This document shows, one piece after another, positions 14,294-20,635 of a stretch of 23,083 bases of DNA. The position numbers were made by a program, and so were the translations under genes. Under the pieces are notes generated by a model that saw only the letters and a program-made list of their open reading frames with translations, was not told the origin of the DNA and searched no databases. This DNA is from a virus. The stretch lies in IMG/VR virus record IMGVR_UViG_3300030389_001862, positions 1 to 23,083 of that record, one strand, 5' to 3'. Position 1 is the stretch's first letter. The number at the start of each line of letters is the position of its first letter.

Positions 14294-14937
14294 TTTATTT
14301 TAGATTCTTCCCATGTATTGCCATTAAAAATGCTGGGGGAGTCACTCCCGCCGATCAATAAATATTCCTGATCGGGTTGCGGTTTGTCCTCGTACTCTTC
14401 CCGTATGTGTTCCCAGCGTTCAGGGTGCCAGCCTAAAAGCCCCTCAATATCTGCCCCGAATATTTTAAAATCGGTATAACCTCCGCGGACGTCGGCGCCG
14501 TTATGAATAGATAAAGCAATTAAATCATGGTCGAATAAATCCCCGCTATAAAGTATTTGGACGGTTTGAGATAATAAACAGTCATCATTATAACTGTTGA
14601 TATGTCCTACCTCATAACCGACGTATAAACATTTATTGAAATAAGCTTGTACTGAATCGGTGTCGTTATACCAGCCCTTTTGATTTAAATATTTATGTAA
14701 TCTTAAATTTTCTAAATCATCATATTCTAAAAACTCATTTAAATAAGGGAATATATTTAAAGTTATTTCATCATACTTAGAATCATAAACTACTAATTCA
14801 TCTTTTTTAAAATCCTCTAAAGTACGTTTTTGATTCTGTTGCCAGTGTCTATTAGTTGCACCGCCTGAATCTAAAAAGTGAGTCCCCGTGGATTCTGTTA
14901 GCATTTCATATATTGCTTGTTCTGTTGTTTTATCCAT
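14290..14937 (-). CDS. hypothetical acidic protein (215 aa)
   Basis: No family recognised. It has an alpha/beta look, with many Asp, Tyr and Asn (TLEDFKKDELVVYDSKYDEI, GWYNDTDSVQAYFNKCLYVG, HNGADVRGGYTDFKIFGADI) and a C-terminal ...LLIGGSDSPSIFNGNTWEE. The ATG at 14937 follows TATAGGAG; a longer frame from 15006 would run through the terminator and palindrome, so it is rejected. It is the first gene of an operon that starts with a palindrome copy. DVRGGYTD...FGAD resembles proteins reporting on host or phage state, but nothing firmer can be said. Confidence 0.75.
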   Translation of the reverse strand: MDKTTEQAIYEMLTESTGTHFLDSGGATNRHWQQNQKRTLEDFKKDELVVYDSKYDEITLNIFPYLNEFLEYDDLENLRLHKYLNQKGWYNDTDSVQAYFNKCLYVGYEVGHINSYNDDCLLSQTVQILYSGDLFDHDLIALSIHNGADVRGGYTDFKIFGADIEGLLGWHPERWEHIREEYEDKPQPDQEYLLIGGSDSPSIFNGNTWEESKIK

Positions 14938-14961
14938 TTTTTTTACTCCTATAAAATTAAA

Positions 14962-14979
14962 AATGTGATTTATCCCATA
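14962..14979. promoter_or_regulatory. 18-bp palindrome, copy B
   Basis: AATGTGATTTATCCCATA lies between a terminator and the TATAGGAG ribosome site of the 215-aa gene. Its two halves match at 6-7 of 8 positions. On the transcribed direction it reads GGGATAAATCACATT. Confidence 0.65.
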
Positions 14980-14984
14980 TATTA

Positions 14985-15018
14985 ATAAAAAACCCGTTAA
15001 AGTCAATTAACGGGTTTT
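14985..15018 (-). terminator. rho-independent terminator after the 91-aa gene
   Basis: A perfect 12-bp stem (AAAACCCGTTAA / TTAACGGGTTTT) with a six-base loop is followed by TTTTTTATT on the minus strand. The loop contains TTGACT on that strand, a possible -35 element for the next operon. Confidence 0.9.
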
Positions 15019-15039
15019 AAGCAGCTCTTTTTGAATTTA

Positions 15040-15315
15040 TTAAATATGTGAATATTTTTTAAATTTTTTCCTGATTTTTTTACTATCCAATAAATAATAA
15101 TAAAGCTTGTCAATTAAATCATCTGGAATAAATCCATCATTAGAAAGTTGTAAACAATCGGCAATAGTTAATTTTTCAACTTTTACCGTGTGCCTTCTAT
15201 TTACTTCCCTTTCATCTAAGTCATTTACATTTATGTCATCAAAATTTATGACGTTTAAACCTACTTGATTTAAATTGTTCATGAGCTGGTCTAAATTTAA
15301 TTTATCTTTTGACAT
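15040..15315 (-). CDS. hypothetical protein (91 aa)
   Basis: No family recognised. It is Asn/Asp/Leu-rich with a helical N-terminus (DKLNLDQLMNNLNQVGLNVI), a short basic patch (REVNRRHTVKVEKL), and a Lys/Tyr-rich C-terminus (LYYYLLDSKKIRKKFKKYSH). The TAATG start overlaps the upstream stop by one base. It is the last gene of a three-gene operon closed by the terminator immediately downstream. Confidence 0.7.
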   Translation of the reverse strand: MSKDKLNLDQLMNNLNQVGLNVINFDDINVNDLDEREVNRRHTVKVEKLTIADCLQLSNDGFIPDDLIDKLYYYLLDSKKIRKKFKKYSHI

Positions 15316-15482
15316 TAGTTATTCTCCAATATTTGAATGTTAGTAATTTCTTTATCGTCTAATATTAAACCAAATTCATCAAAAAATTGTGATTTAACTT
15401 TTTCTATATATTCTTTTTTATTATCTGCGGGGTGATTATTACCGCTGAAAATAAGCTTAATTTCTGATGTAAATTCTTTCAT
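15315..15482 (-). CDS. hypothetical small protein (55 aa)
   Basis: Begins MKEFTSEIKLIFSGNNHPAD and continues NKKEYIEKVKSQFFDEFGLI. Alternating strands and a helix suggest a small alpha/beta fold. It fills exactly the space between two coupled neighbours: its ATG directly follows the upstream TAA and its stop overlaps the next start by one base. This packing is the main evidence that it is a real gene. Function unknown. Confidence 0.65.
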   Translation of the reverse strand: MKEFTSEIKLIFSGNNHPADNKKEYIEKVKSQFFDEFGLILDDKEITNIQILENN

Positions 15483-15881
15483 TTAATCATCCTCTTCATT
15501 TTCGTTGTCGTGGGTTTGGAATATAAAAGTTTCAATGTCAGGCATTTCCTCAGCTCGTTCTTCCTGATAGTGGATAGCCTCCTCTTCAGTTGTATAAAAG
15601 CCGTCCTGAATAAATCCTTTATCACATTTTAAATATAACCCATAACCCATTGGATTTTGATCCAAGTAATAATTTAAATGTTCGTCAATGTCGGGATTAT
15701 ATATTTCAGTAATTTCAATCTCATCTCGGTCTACTAATTCATGTAGCCAATTTTTAAGTTGTTTACGATTGTAATTAAATACTTTTTTAGCATCTTCAAG
15801 ATCTATATATATTGACCCAAGGGTTATTTCCCATTCAGTAGGGTTTTTTTCATGCAATCTGTATTGTCGTTTTTTAGTCAT
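15483..15881 (-). CDS. hypothetical protein (132 aa)
   Basis: No family recognised. The N-terminal part (RQYRLHEKNPTEWEITLGSI) and middle (FNYNRKQLKNWLHELVDRDE) look folded; the segment LYLKCDKGFIQDGFYTTEEE is a strand-turn-helix as found in small modulatory domains, and the C-terminus is acidic. It begins the operon following palindrome copy C, with TATAGGAC as ribosome site. No signal or membrane segment is present, so it is cytoplasmic. Confidence 0.72.
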   Translation of the reverse strand: MTKKRQYRLHEKNPTEWEITLGSIYIDLEDAKKVFNYNRKQLKNWLHELVDRDEIEITEIYNPDIDEHLNYYLDQNPMGYGLYLKCDKGFIQDGFYTTEEEAIHYQEERAEEMPDIETFIFQTHDNENEEDD

Positions 15882-15907
15882 TTTATTTTGTCCTATATAG
15901 TTTGTGA

Positions 15908-15925
15908 TATGGGATATTATACATA
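15908..15925. promoter_or_regulatory. 18-bp palindrome, copy C (inverted orientation)
   Basis: The plus strand reads TATGGGATATTATACATA, the opposite orientation to the other copies. On the minus strand it contains a perfect TATAAT, so the -10 box of the downstream operon is probably inside the palindrome. It lies between a terminator and a TATAGGAC ribosome site. Confidence 0.55.
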
Positions 15926-15935
15926 TATGTACAAA

Positions 15936-15963
15936 AAATAAAAGCCCCGCATTTGCGGGGCTT
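15936..15963 (-). terminator. rho-independent terminator after the DUF932 gene
   Basis: A 10-bp stem (AAGCCCCGCA / TGCGGGGCTT) with a very short loop is followed by TTTTATTTTTT on the minus strand. Confidence 0.9.
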
Positions 15964-15990
15964 AAATCGGCGTTAATATATGGGTAGTTT

Positions 15991-17157
15991 TTAACTTGCC
16001 ATTGCTACCCTGTTCCAATCGGTTTTACCTAGGTTTAAAACTTTACCGCCTAACCGTTGCCAAAAATCAACATTGTCAGGATCTGCGGTATTACCTACAG
16101 CTGTACAAGCGTTAACAAGTGTTGCCCTGTTAATTTTTTGTGACTGTTCATAACCTGATTGTCCTATGGTCTGAAGTAAACCCTCTAGTACATTGCTAGT
16201 TTCTTTTTTAGATAAAGTTAAAACTTTTCCTAAATTTTCTACTGACTCATTCATAGGGACGTCTACAACGTCTTCCTTAGCTCTTTTCATTTTTTCAATG
16301 TTTTCGTCAAAAGCATCTCTACTAGCATAAGAGCTAACAATATCCCTAAGCTGAAGTTTTAAACTATGGTTATCAGCTCGCTTAGTTTCATCTGTTAATA
16401 CATTCCAAGTATCGCCGTCCCTCGCACTGGTAATATGTGCCTTTCGGGTTACATTCTCGGTTTGCATACCATTTGTACAAGCTAACGTCCAATTTATACC
16501 AAATACGGCTACTGATCCTGACCCCGTTTCTGAATTGCTAATTCCAATTCCATGAGCCATAAGATCGCCAACTCCTGCATCCGATTGTATAACTTCAGAT
16601 TTCAAACGTATATAAAGTTTTTTATCGGTATTAGCAAAATTTACTATTTTCCAGCAAGCGTCCGACTCTCCAAGTGTTGGTAAAGCTGATTCCAATAAAT
16701 CAGAATTATCAAAAGTCTTAAATTTATCAGATAAAAAAGCTCTAGCGGTACCATTGTGTCGGTCTAACGTAAATCTAGGATTTGTTACGCTAGTCTTATC
16801 AAAAGTTCTTATCATACGTTTGGAGTTTTCTTTTTGCCAGATGGCGTTAATTAAATTATCCATTTCTTTTGGATAGTTCTGTTGTAAACGTCTAGCCGTT
16901 GGAGTTGCAATTTCAGCCTTTTGAGCTATTTGATCAAAGCAATGTTGATTAACATTAAGTATTTTAGTCGGCTCGCCGTGATCGGCCTCCATAACAATTT
17001 GACTATGGTTAGTCCCATGTACTGGATCGTCACTCTCTACAGTTCTAAATTGCAGCTCTTTTGTAGGTGCAATATAATCTTGTTTCATACTGTTTTGAGC
17101 TTGTATGTCTTTTAACATACTTTCTAAAGTTCTATTTTCGTTTTCTAAATGTCGCAT
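15991..17157 (-). CDS. DUF932 family phage protein (388 aa)
   Basis: DUF932 proteins occur widely in phages and plasmids and are often linked to late or replication modules; their biochemical role is not settled. Visible hallmarks are GTARAFLSDKFKTFDNSDLL (136-155), HGIGISNSETGSGSVAVFGI (202-221), the WTLACTNGM signature (223-231) and the C-terminal ...DNVDFWQRLGGKVL. The first 30 residues are a short coiled coil. ATG 17157 has TATAGGAG upstream. It is a single-gene transcription unit, bounded on both sides by hairpin terminators, with palindrome copy D located before the upstream one. Confidence 0.85.
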   Translation of the reverse strand: MRHLENENRTLESMLKDIQAQNSMKQDYIAPTKELQFRTVESDDPVHGTNHSQIVMEADHGEPTKILNVNQHCFDQIAQKAEIATPTARRLQQNYPKEMDNLINAIWQKENSKRMIRTFDKTSVTNPRFTLDRHNGTARAFLSDKFKTFDNSDLLESALPTLGESDACWKIVNFANTDKKLYIRLKSEVIQSDAGVGDLMAHGIGISNSETGSGSVAVFGINWTLACTNGMQTENVTRKAHITSARDGDTWNVLTDETKRADNHSLKLQLRDIVSSYASRDAFDENIEKMKRAKEDVVDVPMNESVENLGKVLTLSKKETSNVLEGLLQTIGQSGYEQSQKINRATLVNACTAVGNTADPDNVDFWQRLGGKVLNLGKTDWNRVAMAS

Positions 17158-17182
17158 ATTTTTCTCCTATATAAAATGCAAT

Positions 17183-17212
17183 TAAAAAAAGCGGGGTGTA
17201 ATGCCCCGCTTT
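17183..17212 (-). terminator. hairpin terminator or attenuator before the DUF932 gene
   Basis: Stem AAGCGGGG / CCCCGCTT plus one T-G pair is followed by TTTTTTTAA on the minus strand. It ends the preceding operon, but because palindrome D lies upstream of it, it may also act as an attenuator inside the DUF932 leader. Confidence 0.85.
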
Positions 17213-17217
17213 AATAG

Positions 17218-17235
17218 TATACGATTTATCTTATA
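17218..17235. promoter_or_regulatory. 18-bp palindrome, copy D
   Basis: TATACGATTTATCTTATA matches its own complement at 7 of 8 half-site positions. Unlike other copies it lies before a terminator hairpin rather than after it, and about 60-75 bases before the DUF932 start. Confidence 0.65.
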
Positions 17236-17243
17236 TGTAAAGT

Positions 17244-17414
17244 TTATTCTAGTTCTTCATTTGTAGTAGTAATTTCGGTCTGATAAACTTCTTTACAATC
17301 TATTATACTTTCTAAACCGTATTCGGTTAAATTATGGTTTTCTAAATTGTAAAATACAACTCTATTATTAGGGTTATGTTTTTTTAGTATTTTAATTAAA
17401 TCCTTTACTAACAT
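17244..17414 (-). CDS. hypothetical small protein (56 aa)
   Basis: Begins MLVKDLIKILKKHNPNNRVV and ends with an acidic Glu/Thr tail. A helix followed by strands (DLIKILKKHNPNNRVVFYNL) resembles many short phage proteins of the 'DLI..L...NPNAEV' type, whose role is unknown. The ATG at 17414 overlaps the upstream TAG (ATGTTAG); a GTG at 17426 would sit on top of the ribosome site GGAGGA, so it is less likely. Confidence 0.72.
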   Translation of the reverse strand: MLVKDLIKILKKHNPNNRVVFYNLENHNLTEYGLESIIDCKEVYQTEITTTNEELE

Positions 17415-17635
17415 TGTTTTATACACTCCTCCAAAAATTCCTTAATCGAAGAGTCACTAACATGGTCGGCCAAAAAAGCCGTTATGTTATCGCCGTCTAC
17501 ATTTTGTAATAAATACTTAAACTCAGGGTTAGCGGGTTCGCAATTAAAACAATCATCTATTAAAAACCATATTAAATCACGGCCTTCAAGTTTAGCAATG
17601 TGATCTTTTAATTTATTTACTGTGCTTTTACTCAT
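17408..17635 (-). CDS. hypothetical small protein (75 aa)
   Basis: Begins MSKSTVNKLKDHIAKLEGRD and continues LIWFLIDDCFNCEPANPEFK. Three or four helices are predicted; cysteines lie in DDCFNCEP and ECIKQC. ATG 17635 is preceded by GAGGAGG; a frame start at 17665 lies inside the upstream gene and lacks one. It starts one base after the upstream stop. No family recognised. Confidence 0.7.
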   Translation of the reverse strand: MSKSTVNKLKDHIAKLEGRDLIWFLIDDCFNCEPANPEFKYLLQNVDGDNITAFLADHVSDSSIKEFLEECIKQC

Positions 17636-17636
17636 T

Positions 17637-17837
17637 CTAGTCCTCCTCTTTTTTTGAATATGCAATAACTAAAAAGTCTATATCTTCAAGTGATCTATCA
17701 TCTTTCTCAGGATCTTCAATATAGTCTGCAAGTTTATAATGTGATTTACCCCCAAACCAAGCCGTTCCGTCTTTAGTATCCATAGGTATCCACCCATTTT
17801 TATCTAGGTGTTTTAGTTGGTCTTTATTTAAAAACAT
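17637..17837 (-). CDS. hypothetical small protein (66 aa)
   Basis: Begins MFLNKDQLKHLDKNGWIPMD and ends with DFLVIAYSKKEED. The fold looks alpha/beta with a GTAWFGGKSHYKLADY centre. It is the first gene of a three-gene operon preceded by a terminator, palindrome copy A and GTAGGAG. Function unknown. Confidence 0.7.
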   Translation of the reverse strand: MFLNKDQLKHLDKNGWIPMDTKDGTAWFGGKSHYKLADYIEDPEKDDRSLEDIDFLVIAYSKKEED

Positions 17838-17851
17838 TAGTTTCTCCTACA

Positions 17852-17869
17852 TATGTGATTTATCCCATA
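17852..17869. promoter_or_regulatory. 18-bp palindrome, copy A
   Basis: TATGTGATTTATCCCATA has halves that match at 7 of 8 positions. It lies only 15 bases before the start codon of the 66-aa gene, overlapping what must be the promoter or the start of the leader. Confidence 0.7.
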
Positions 17870-17880
17870 CTTTTACTAAA

Positions 17881-17908
17881 TAAAAAAGGCCGTGTCAATC
17901 ACGGCCTT
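17881..17908 (-). terminator. rho-independent terminator before palindrome A
   Basis: A perfect 9-bp stem (AAGGCCGTG / CACGGCCTT) with a five-base loop is followed by TTTTTTATT on the minus strand. The loop and stem edge contain TTGACA on the minus strand. Confidence 0.9.
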
Positions 17909-17913
17909 AGTTG

Positions 17914-17991
17914 TTACTTTCTACGGCGTTTCATATGTTTCTCATAATCATCGCCAAAAAGACGTTTTAACAGATAGTGTATTAAAAACAT
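17914..17991 (-). CDS. 25-residue basic peptide
   Basis: The frame MFLIHYLLKRLFGDDYEKHM-KRRRK starts after a very strong Shine-Dalgarno (AAAGGAGG) and ends just before a terminator. A hydrophobic/aromatic first half and a KRRRK tail would suit a membrane-surface or host-factor-binding peptide. The strong ribosome site is the main evidence; its length makes it easy to miss. Confidence 0.55.
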   Translation of the reverse strand: MFLIHYLLKRLFGDDYEKHMKRRRK

Positions 17992-18012
17992 TTTGCCTCC
18001 TTTCTTTATTAT

Positions 18013-18384
18013 TTATCTATGCTCTTCCTCAAGCATATCAGCTCGATATTCTAATTCTTTTCGACTAACTTGTACCCAAGCCATAGCAACGCCAGCTTTA
18101 TCTCTAACTAAAAGGTCAACAAAGTCATCTCCTTCGTTTCTACAAGTGATACCTTTTGACTCATACCAAGATATAGCGTCTTCAACTATTTCAGGATTTA
18201 AAGTTTCACTCGTAATAGTTCTTGTAGGTATATCTTCTAACCTTAAACCCCATTGAGCTACTTTGTTCTCGGTTGCAACATATTCAGCCTCTGTCATGTA
18301 AGAATAATGCTTTAACCAGTCATCCTTACTTAATTGAAAGAAGTCTTTCATTTTTTCATAATCGTCTGTGAAAGGTTGTGTCAT
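18013..18384 (-). CDS. hypothetical protein (123 aa)
   Basis: No family recognised. A helical N-terminal half (DYEKMKDFFQLSKDDWLKHY) leads into an alpha/beta part (VEDAISWYESKGITCRNEGD, FVDLLVRDKAGVAMAWVQVS) that could be a small restriction-fold-like or regulator domain, though no catalytic set is visible. ATG 18384 directly follows the upstream TAA. It lies in an operon of five or six coupled genes from 19416 down to 17914. Confidence 0.7.
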   Translation of the reverse strand: MTQPFTDDYEKMKDFFQLSKDDWLKHYSYMTEAEYVATENKVAQWGLRLEDIPTRTITSETLNPEIVEDAISWYESKGITCRNEGDDFVDLLVRDKAGVAMAWVQVSRKELEYRADMLEEEHR

Positions 18385-18681
18385 TTAACCCTCCACAAAC
18401 TTTGAAAGATTATAGTCAGAATCGTCAGCAACATCTTTTGGACATTTGAAACGAGTAAACAAAAGCTTGGCATCTTGTAATATATGTCGCTCTTTTCTGT
18501 TAGTTTCAGTTATACTAAGCTCTCCGTCCTGAGTAAGATTTTCAGGAGCTAGTCCAGATACAATGTCATACCAACATTCGTAAGCCTCCCCATAGGTTTT
18601 TGGAAAAGCACCCCTAATATACTTCCATCTTGGATCATCGTTGTAAGTATATTTACCATTTATAAGTTTTGCTCTAGCCAT
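18385..18681 (-). CDS. hypothetical protein (98 aa)
   Basis: Begins MARAKLINGKYTYNDDPRWK and continues YIRGAFPKTYGEAYECWYDI. The ATG at 18681 follows GGGAGGAC and overlaps the previous stop by eight bases (ATGGCTAG), the same arrangement as the next two upstream junctions; a frame start at 18720 is rejected. No family recognised; aromatic residues and a mixed charge suggest a small soluble protein. Confidence 0.72.
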   Translation of the reverse strand: MARAKLINGKYTYNDDPRWKYIRGAFPKTYGEAYECWYDIVSGLAPENLTQDGELSITETNRKERHILQDAKLLFTRFKCPKDVADDSDYNLSKFVEG

Positions 18682-18985
18682 CTTTGTCCTCCCTTTGGTG
18701 CATATCTGTGTCTTCATCAAAGAAAGCCGTAATAGAGGTTTTTTTGTTCAGCTCTTCAAAACATTTTTTTGATATACTACTTAAATGACCAGTTTGATAA
18801 GTCATGCAATCATTCCAATAAACACCTTGATTATCAACGTCTTCATTAAGATCAATTCCATACCAATCTTTGGTAATTTCCTGATGCCTTTGATAACCAT
18901 CTTTTTCAGTAGCAATCAATATCGATGTGTGACATTCAAATTCTCCATGATGCTCTTCAATGGTTGCATAATAGTATTTAGCCAT
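18674..18985 (-). CDS. hypothetical protein (103 aa)
   Basis: Begins MAKYYYATIEEHHGEFECHT and has the look of a small alpha/beta sensor-like fold (FECHTSILIATEKDGYQRHQ, then TKDWYGIDLNEDV). Its C-terminal third (DEDTDMHQREDKDG) is acidic. Histidines near residues 12-13 and cysteines at 18 and 60 could bind metal, but no known motif is present. GGAGG lies before ATG 18985, and the gene starts just after the stop of the 55-aa gene. Confidence 0.7.
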   Translation of the reverse strand: MAKYYYATIEEHHGEFECHTSILIATEKDGYQRHQEITKDWYGIDLNEDVDNQGVYWNDCMTYQTGHLSSISKKCFEELNKKTSITAFFDEDTDMHQREDKDG

Positions 18986-18986
18986 C

Positions 18987-19154
18987 TTAAAACTCCTCCA
19001 TTAAAATTGTTTCTAATTTTTTTAACGGCTTATGTTTTTGAACAGCTGATTTAAAATTGTCGTTTTCTAAGGCAATAGAAACGTCAATCAAATGTTTACC
19101 ACATAAACTTTCAATTTCTAAAAGATAACTTTTTAAGTTAAAATATTTAGCCAT
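18987..19154 (-). CDS. hypothetical small helical protein (55 aa)
   Basis: Begins MAKYFNLKSYLLEIESLCGK and continues HLIDVSIALENDNFKSAVQK. It is all-helical with a single cysteine. Its ATG overlaps the previous stop by eight bases (ATGGCTAA), and the next gene starts one base after its stop, so it fills the gap in a coupled chain. Function unknown. Confidence 0.68.
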   Translation of the reverse strand: MAKYFNLKSYLLEIESLCGKHLIDVSIALENDNFKSAVQKHKPLKKLETILMEEF

Positions 19155-19416
19155 TCTGCACCTCCATAGATCTCCAAATCATTTGGTTTTCTTGCTCAAG
19201 GCTGACATTGATGTGCTTATTAAAGTTATCGCAAACTTTTCTGCAATGTCCCCAAGAACCTACAAACTTATCCATCTCATGTGGATCATTTGGATCGGCC
19301 TTGCCTAACGGCTGATAGCCTCCTTGGTTCCAAGTTACTTTTGCAACTCTATATATACCTCTCTGTCCTTCTTCACGGACAGGCGTGTAACAATGTTTGT
19401 CTTCAGTTTTAATCAT
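19147..19416 (-). CDS. hypothetical protein (89 aa)
   Basis: Begins MIKTEDKHCYTPVREEGQRG and has a central GVY/VTWNQGGYQPLGKADPND region with WGHCRKVCDNFNKH near the middle. Two Cys and several His might form a metal site, but spacing is not a known motif. It is the first gene of a long coupled operon, 25 bases downstream of palindrome copy F, with TATAGGAG as ribosome site. Confidence 0.72.
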   Translation of the reverse strand: MIKTEDKHCYTPVREEGQRGIYRVAKVTWNQGGYQPLGKADPNDPHEMDKFVGSWGHCRKVCDNFNKHINVSLEQENQMIWRSMEVQNG

Positions 19417-19440
19417 AACATTTCTCCTATAAATATGTGT

Positions 19441-19458
19441 TATAGGATTTATCTTATA
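19441..19458. promoter_or_regulatory. 18-bp palindrome, copy F
   Basis: TATAGGATTTATCTTATA is identical to copy G 2.9 kb away. It lies between the nuclease gene stop (19464) and the 89-aa gene start. There is no terminator between, so read-through from the terminase operon is also possible. Confidence 0.75.
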
Positions 19459-19463
19459 TATAA

Positions 19464-19898
19464 TTAATCAAAGATCAAGGAAAAAGTTTTTGGCCAGTCA
19501 AAAGGGTATTCTGTTTTGAAGATAGGTTTGAGTTTCAGGCCTTTTATTCTCAGGTCTACTGCCTGACTACCCGCATACAAATACATTGTATCTTGTGATC
19601 TAACAAGAACCCATACAGAAGCTCTGCTATGTCTAGTAAGCCAAGCGATTTGTAATGAAGATAGTCTAACTACATTGCCACTAGTAACTTTCAACTCTAC
19701 AAAATGAAATTGGTTTTTATCATCACAGATCATTAGATCAGGAATACCAAGTGTCATCCAGTTTTCTATTCTAGTTAACAAAATGTCTTTGGGTAATCGG
19801 CCGACGGCTTTTTTAATTTCTTGAAAGAACCCGCTTTCCTTCTTCGGCTGAACTGGTGGCCTCGTGGTCAATAACTTCTTCAGCGTATCTCGGTTCAT
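19464..19898 (-). CDS. VRR-NUC-like PD-(D/E)xK nuclease (144 aa)
   Basis: Small nucleases of this fold process branched or damaged DNA. The signature is GIPDLMIC (D54), a strand, then FHFVELKV (E68 and K70), the D-ExK set, followed by SSLQIAWLTRH with the conserved Gln (Q83) of VRR-NUC proteins. ATG 19898 has AAAGGA at good spacing, which supports an 86-base overlap with the small terminase gene. Pairing with TerS suggests a function in packaging or replication-intermediate resolution. Confidence 0.78.
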   Translation of the reverse strand: MNRDTLKKLLTTRPPVQPKKESGFFQEIKKAVGRLPKDILLTRIENWMTLGIPDLMICDDKNQFHFVELKVTSGNVVRLSSLQIAWLTRHSRASVWVLVRSQDTMYLYAGSQAVDLRIKGLKLKPIFKTEYPFDWPKTFSLIFD

Positions 19899-20373
19899 AT
19901 GAATCCTTTATTTCTTTGAGAGCTTTCAACACTTCATCCTTGGACATACTATCAATAGTACCATGACGGATTTCAGATTTGTTAATGTAGATATTACCAT
20001 TTGCCTGACCTCTCCTGAACTCAGCTTGTACAGCCGCTGAATATGCACCATTTTCTAATGCAACATCTCTTATTCTTTGTAAGTCTCGTAAATGTCTTTT
20101 GTATGTAACACCATACTTTTCATCCAGCTCGTCCCGATAAATCTGTATTGCCCTACAAACATGAGGACAAATATCCGGATTAGTCATTTCATATGCACGA
20201 GTGTGAGCCGAAGAAGCTGGGAAGCCAGCGTTTATTGCAGCTTCTCTCATGGTTATTGTTCCATCGTTGCTAACAAGTTCTTTTACAAACAGCTCTTGTT
20301 TTCGCGATAGCTTACTATGAATATCTACTTTAGGTCTTCCACGACCTTTTTTAATAGGCTTCAAATTATTCAT
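19813..20373 (-). CDS. terS: terminase small subunit (186 aa)
   Basis: Recognises the phage packaging site and feeds DNA to TerL. The N-terminus is basic (KPIKKGRGRPKVD); residues 21-66 hold the helix-turn-helix region (LSRKQELFVKELVSND, TMREAAINAGFPASSAHTRA); the middle is a long helix; RGQANGNIYINKSEIRHGTI (121-140) and DSMSKDEVLKALKEI follow as in Terminase_2-type subunits. It lies apart from TerL by about 6.4 kb. Only a weak GAG precedes ATG 20373, and a cluster of GTTACA repeats lies 80-180 bases upstream. Confidence 0.85.
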   Translation of the reverse strand: MNNLKPIKKGRGRPKVDIHSKLSRKQELFVKELVSNDGTITMREAAINAGFPASSAHTRAYEMTNPDICPHVCRAIQIYRDELDEKYGVTYKRHLRDLQRIRDVALENGAYSAAVQAEFRRGQANGNIYINKSEIRHGTIDSMSKDEVLKALKEIKDSYEPRYAEEVIDHEATSSAEEGKRVLSRN

Positions 20374-20451
20374 ATCTCTATATATACACCAGAAATTATT
20401 TTTTTACAAAAAACTTTTTGAGGCCCATTAAGGCCAAAATTGATTTAAGAA

Positions 20452-20552
20452 GGTTACATATTTGAAAACACAAGTGTAACCAATTATGTAACCAGTAAAA
20501 CTGTTGATACATAAGGGTTACAGAAGAAAGTTACATAAGTTACACCAGTTAC
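20452..20552. repeat. cluster of seven GTTACA/TGTAAC sites upstream of terS
   Basis: Within 101 bases the sites are GGTTACA 20452, TGTAACC 20475 and 20487, GGTTACA 20516, GTTACA 20530 and 20539, and GTTACG 20548. Both orientations occur, including inverted pairs. A binding site array for TerS (pac) or a regulator is plausible; a replication iteron is the alternative. Confidence 0.65.
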
Positions 20553-20595
20553 GCCTATATTTAATAAAAAAATATTTTTTTATTTTCAGCTCTAT

Positions 20596-20629
20596 ATATA
20601 AAGGGGAGTAACTTTTGTCACTCCCCCTT
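20596..20629 (-). terminator. probable terminator after the 155-aa gene
   Basis: A 7-bp stem (GGGGAGT / ACTCCCC), extended by two pairs after an A-C mismatch, has a four-base inner loop. It is followed on the minus strand by TTTATATATAG, which is a weak T-tract, so termination may be partial. Confidence 0.6.
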
Positions 20630-20635
20630 CTGTTT

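Noticed and set aside
14938-15006. Longer start for the 215-aa protein
   Set aside because: The extension would be translated from within a terminator stem and across palindrome B; the ATG at 14937 has a proper TATAGGAG.
18682-18720. Longer start for the 98-aa protein
   Set aside because: It lies inside the upstream gene and lacks a ribosome site; ATG 18681 has GGGAGG and an eight-base overlap like its neighbours.
20452-20552. CRISPR or transposon-end interpretation of the GTTACA cluster
   Set aside because: Cores are only 6-7 bp, spacing is irregular and orientation is mixed; no transposase is near.
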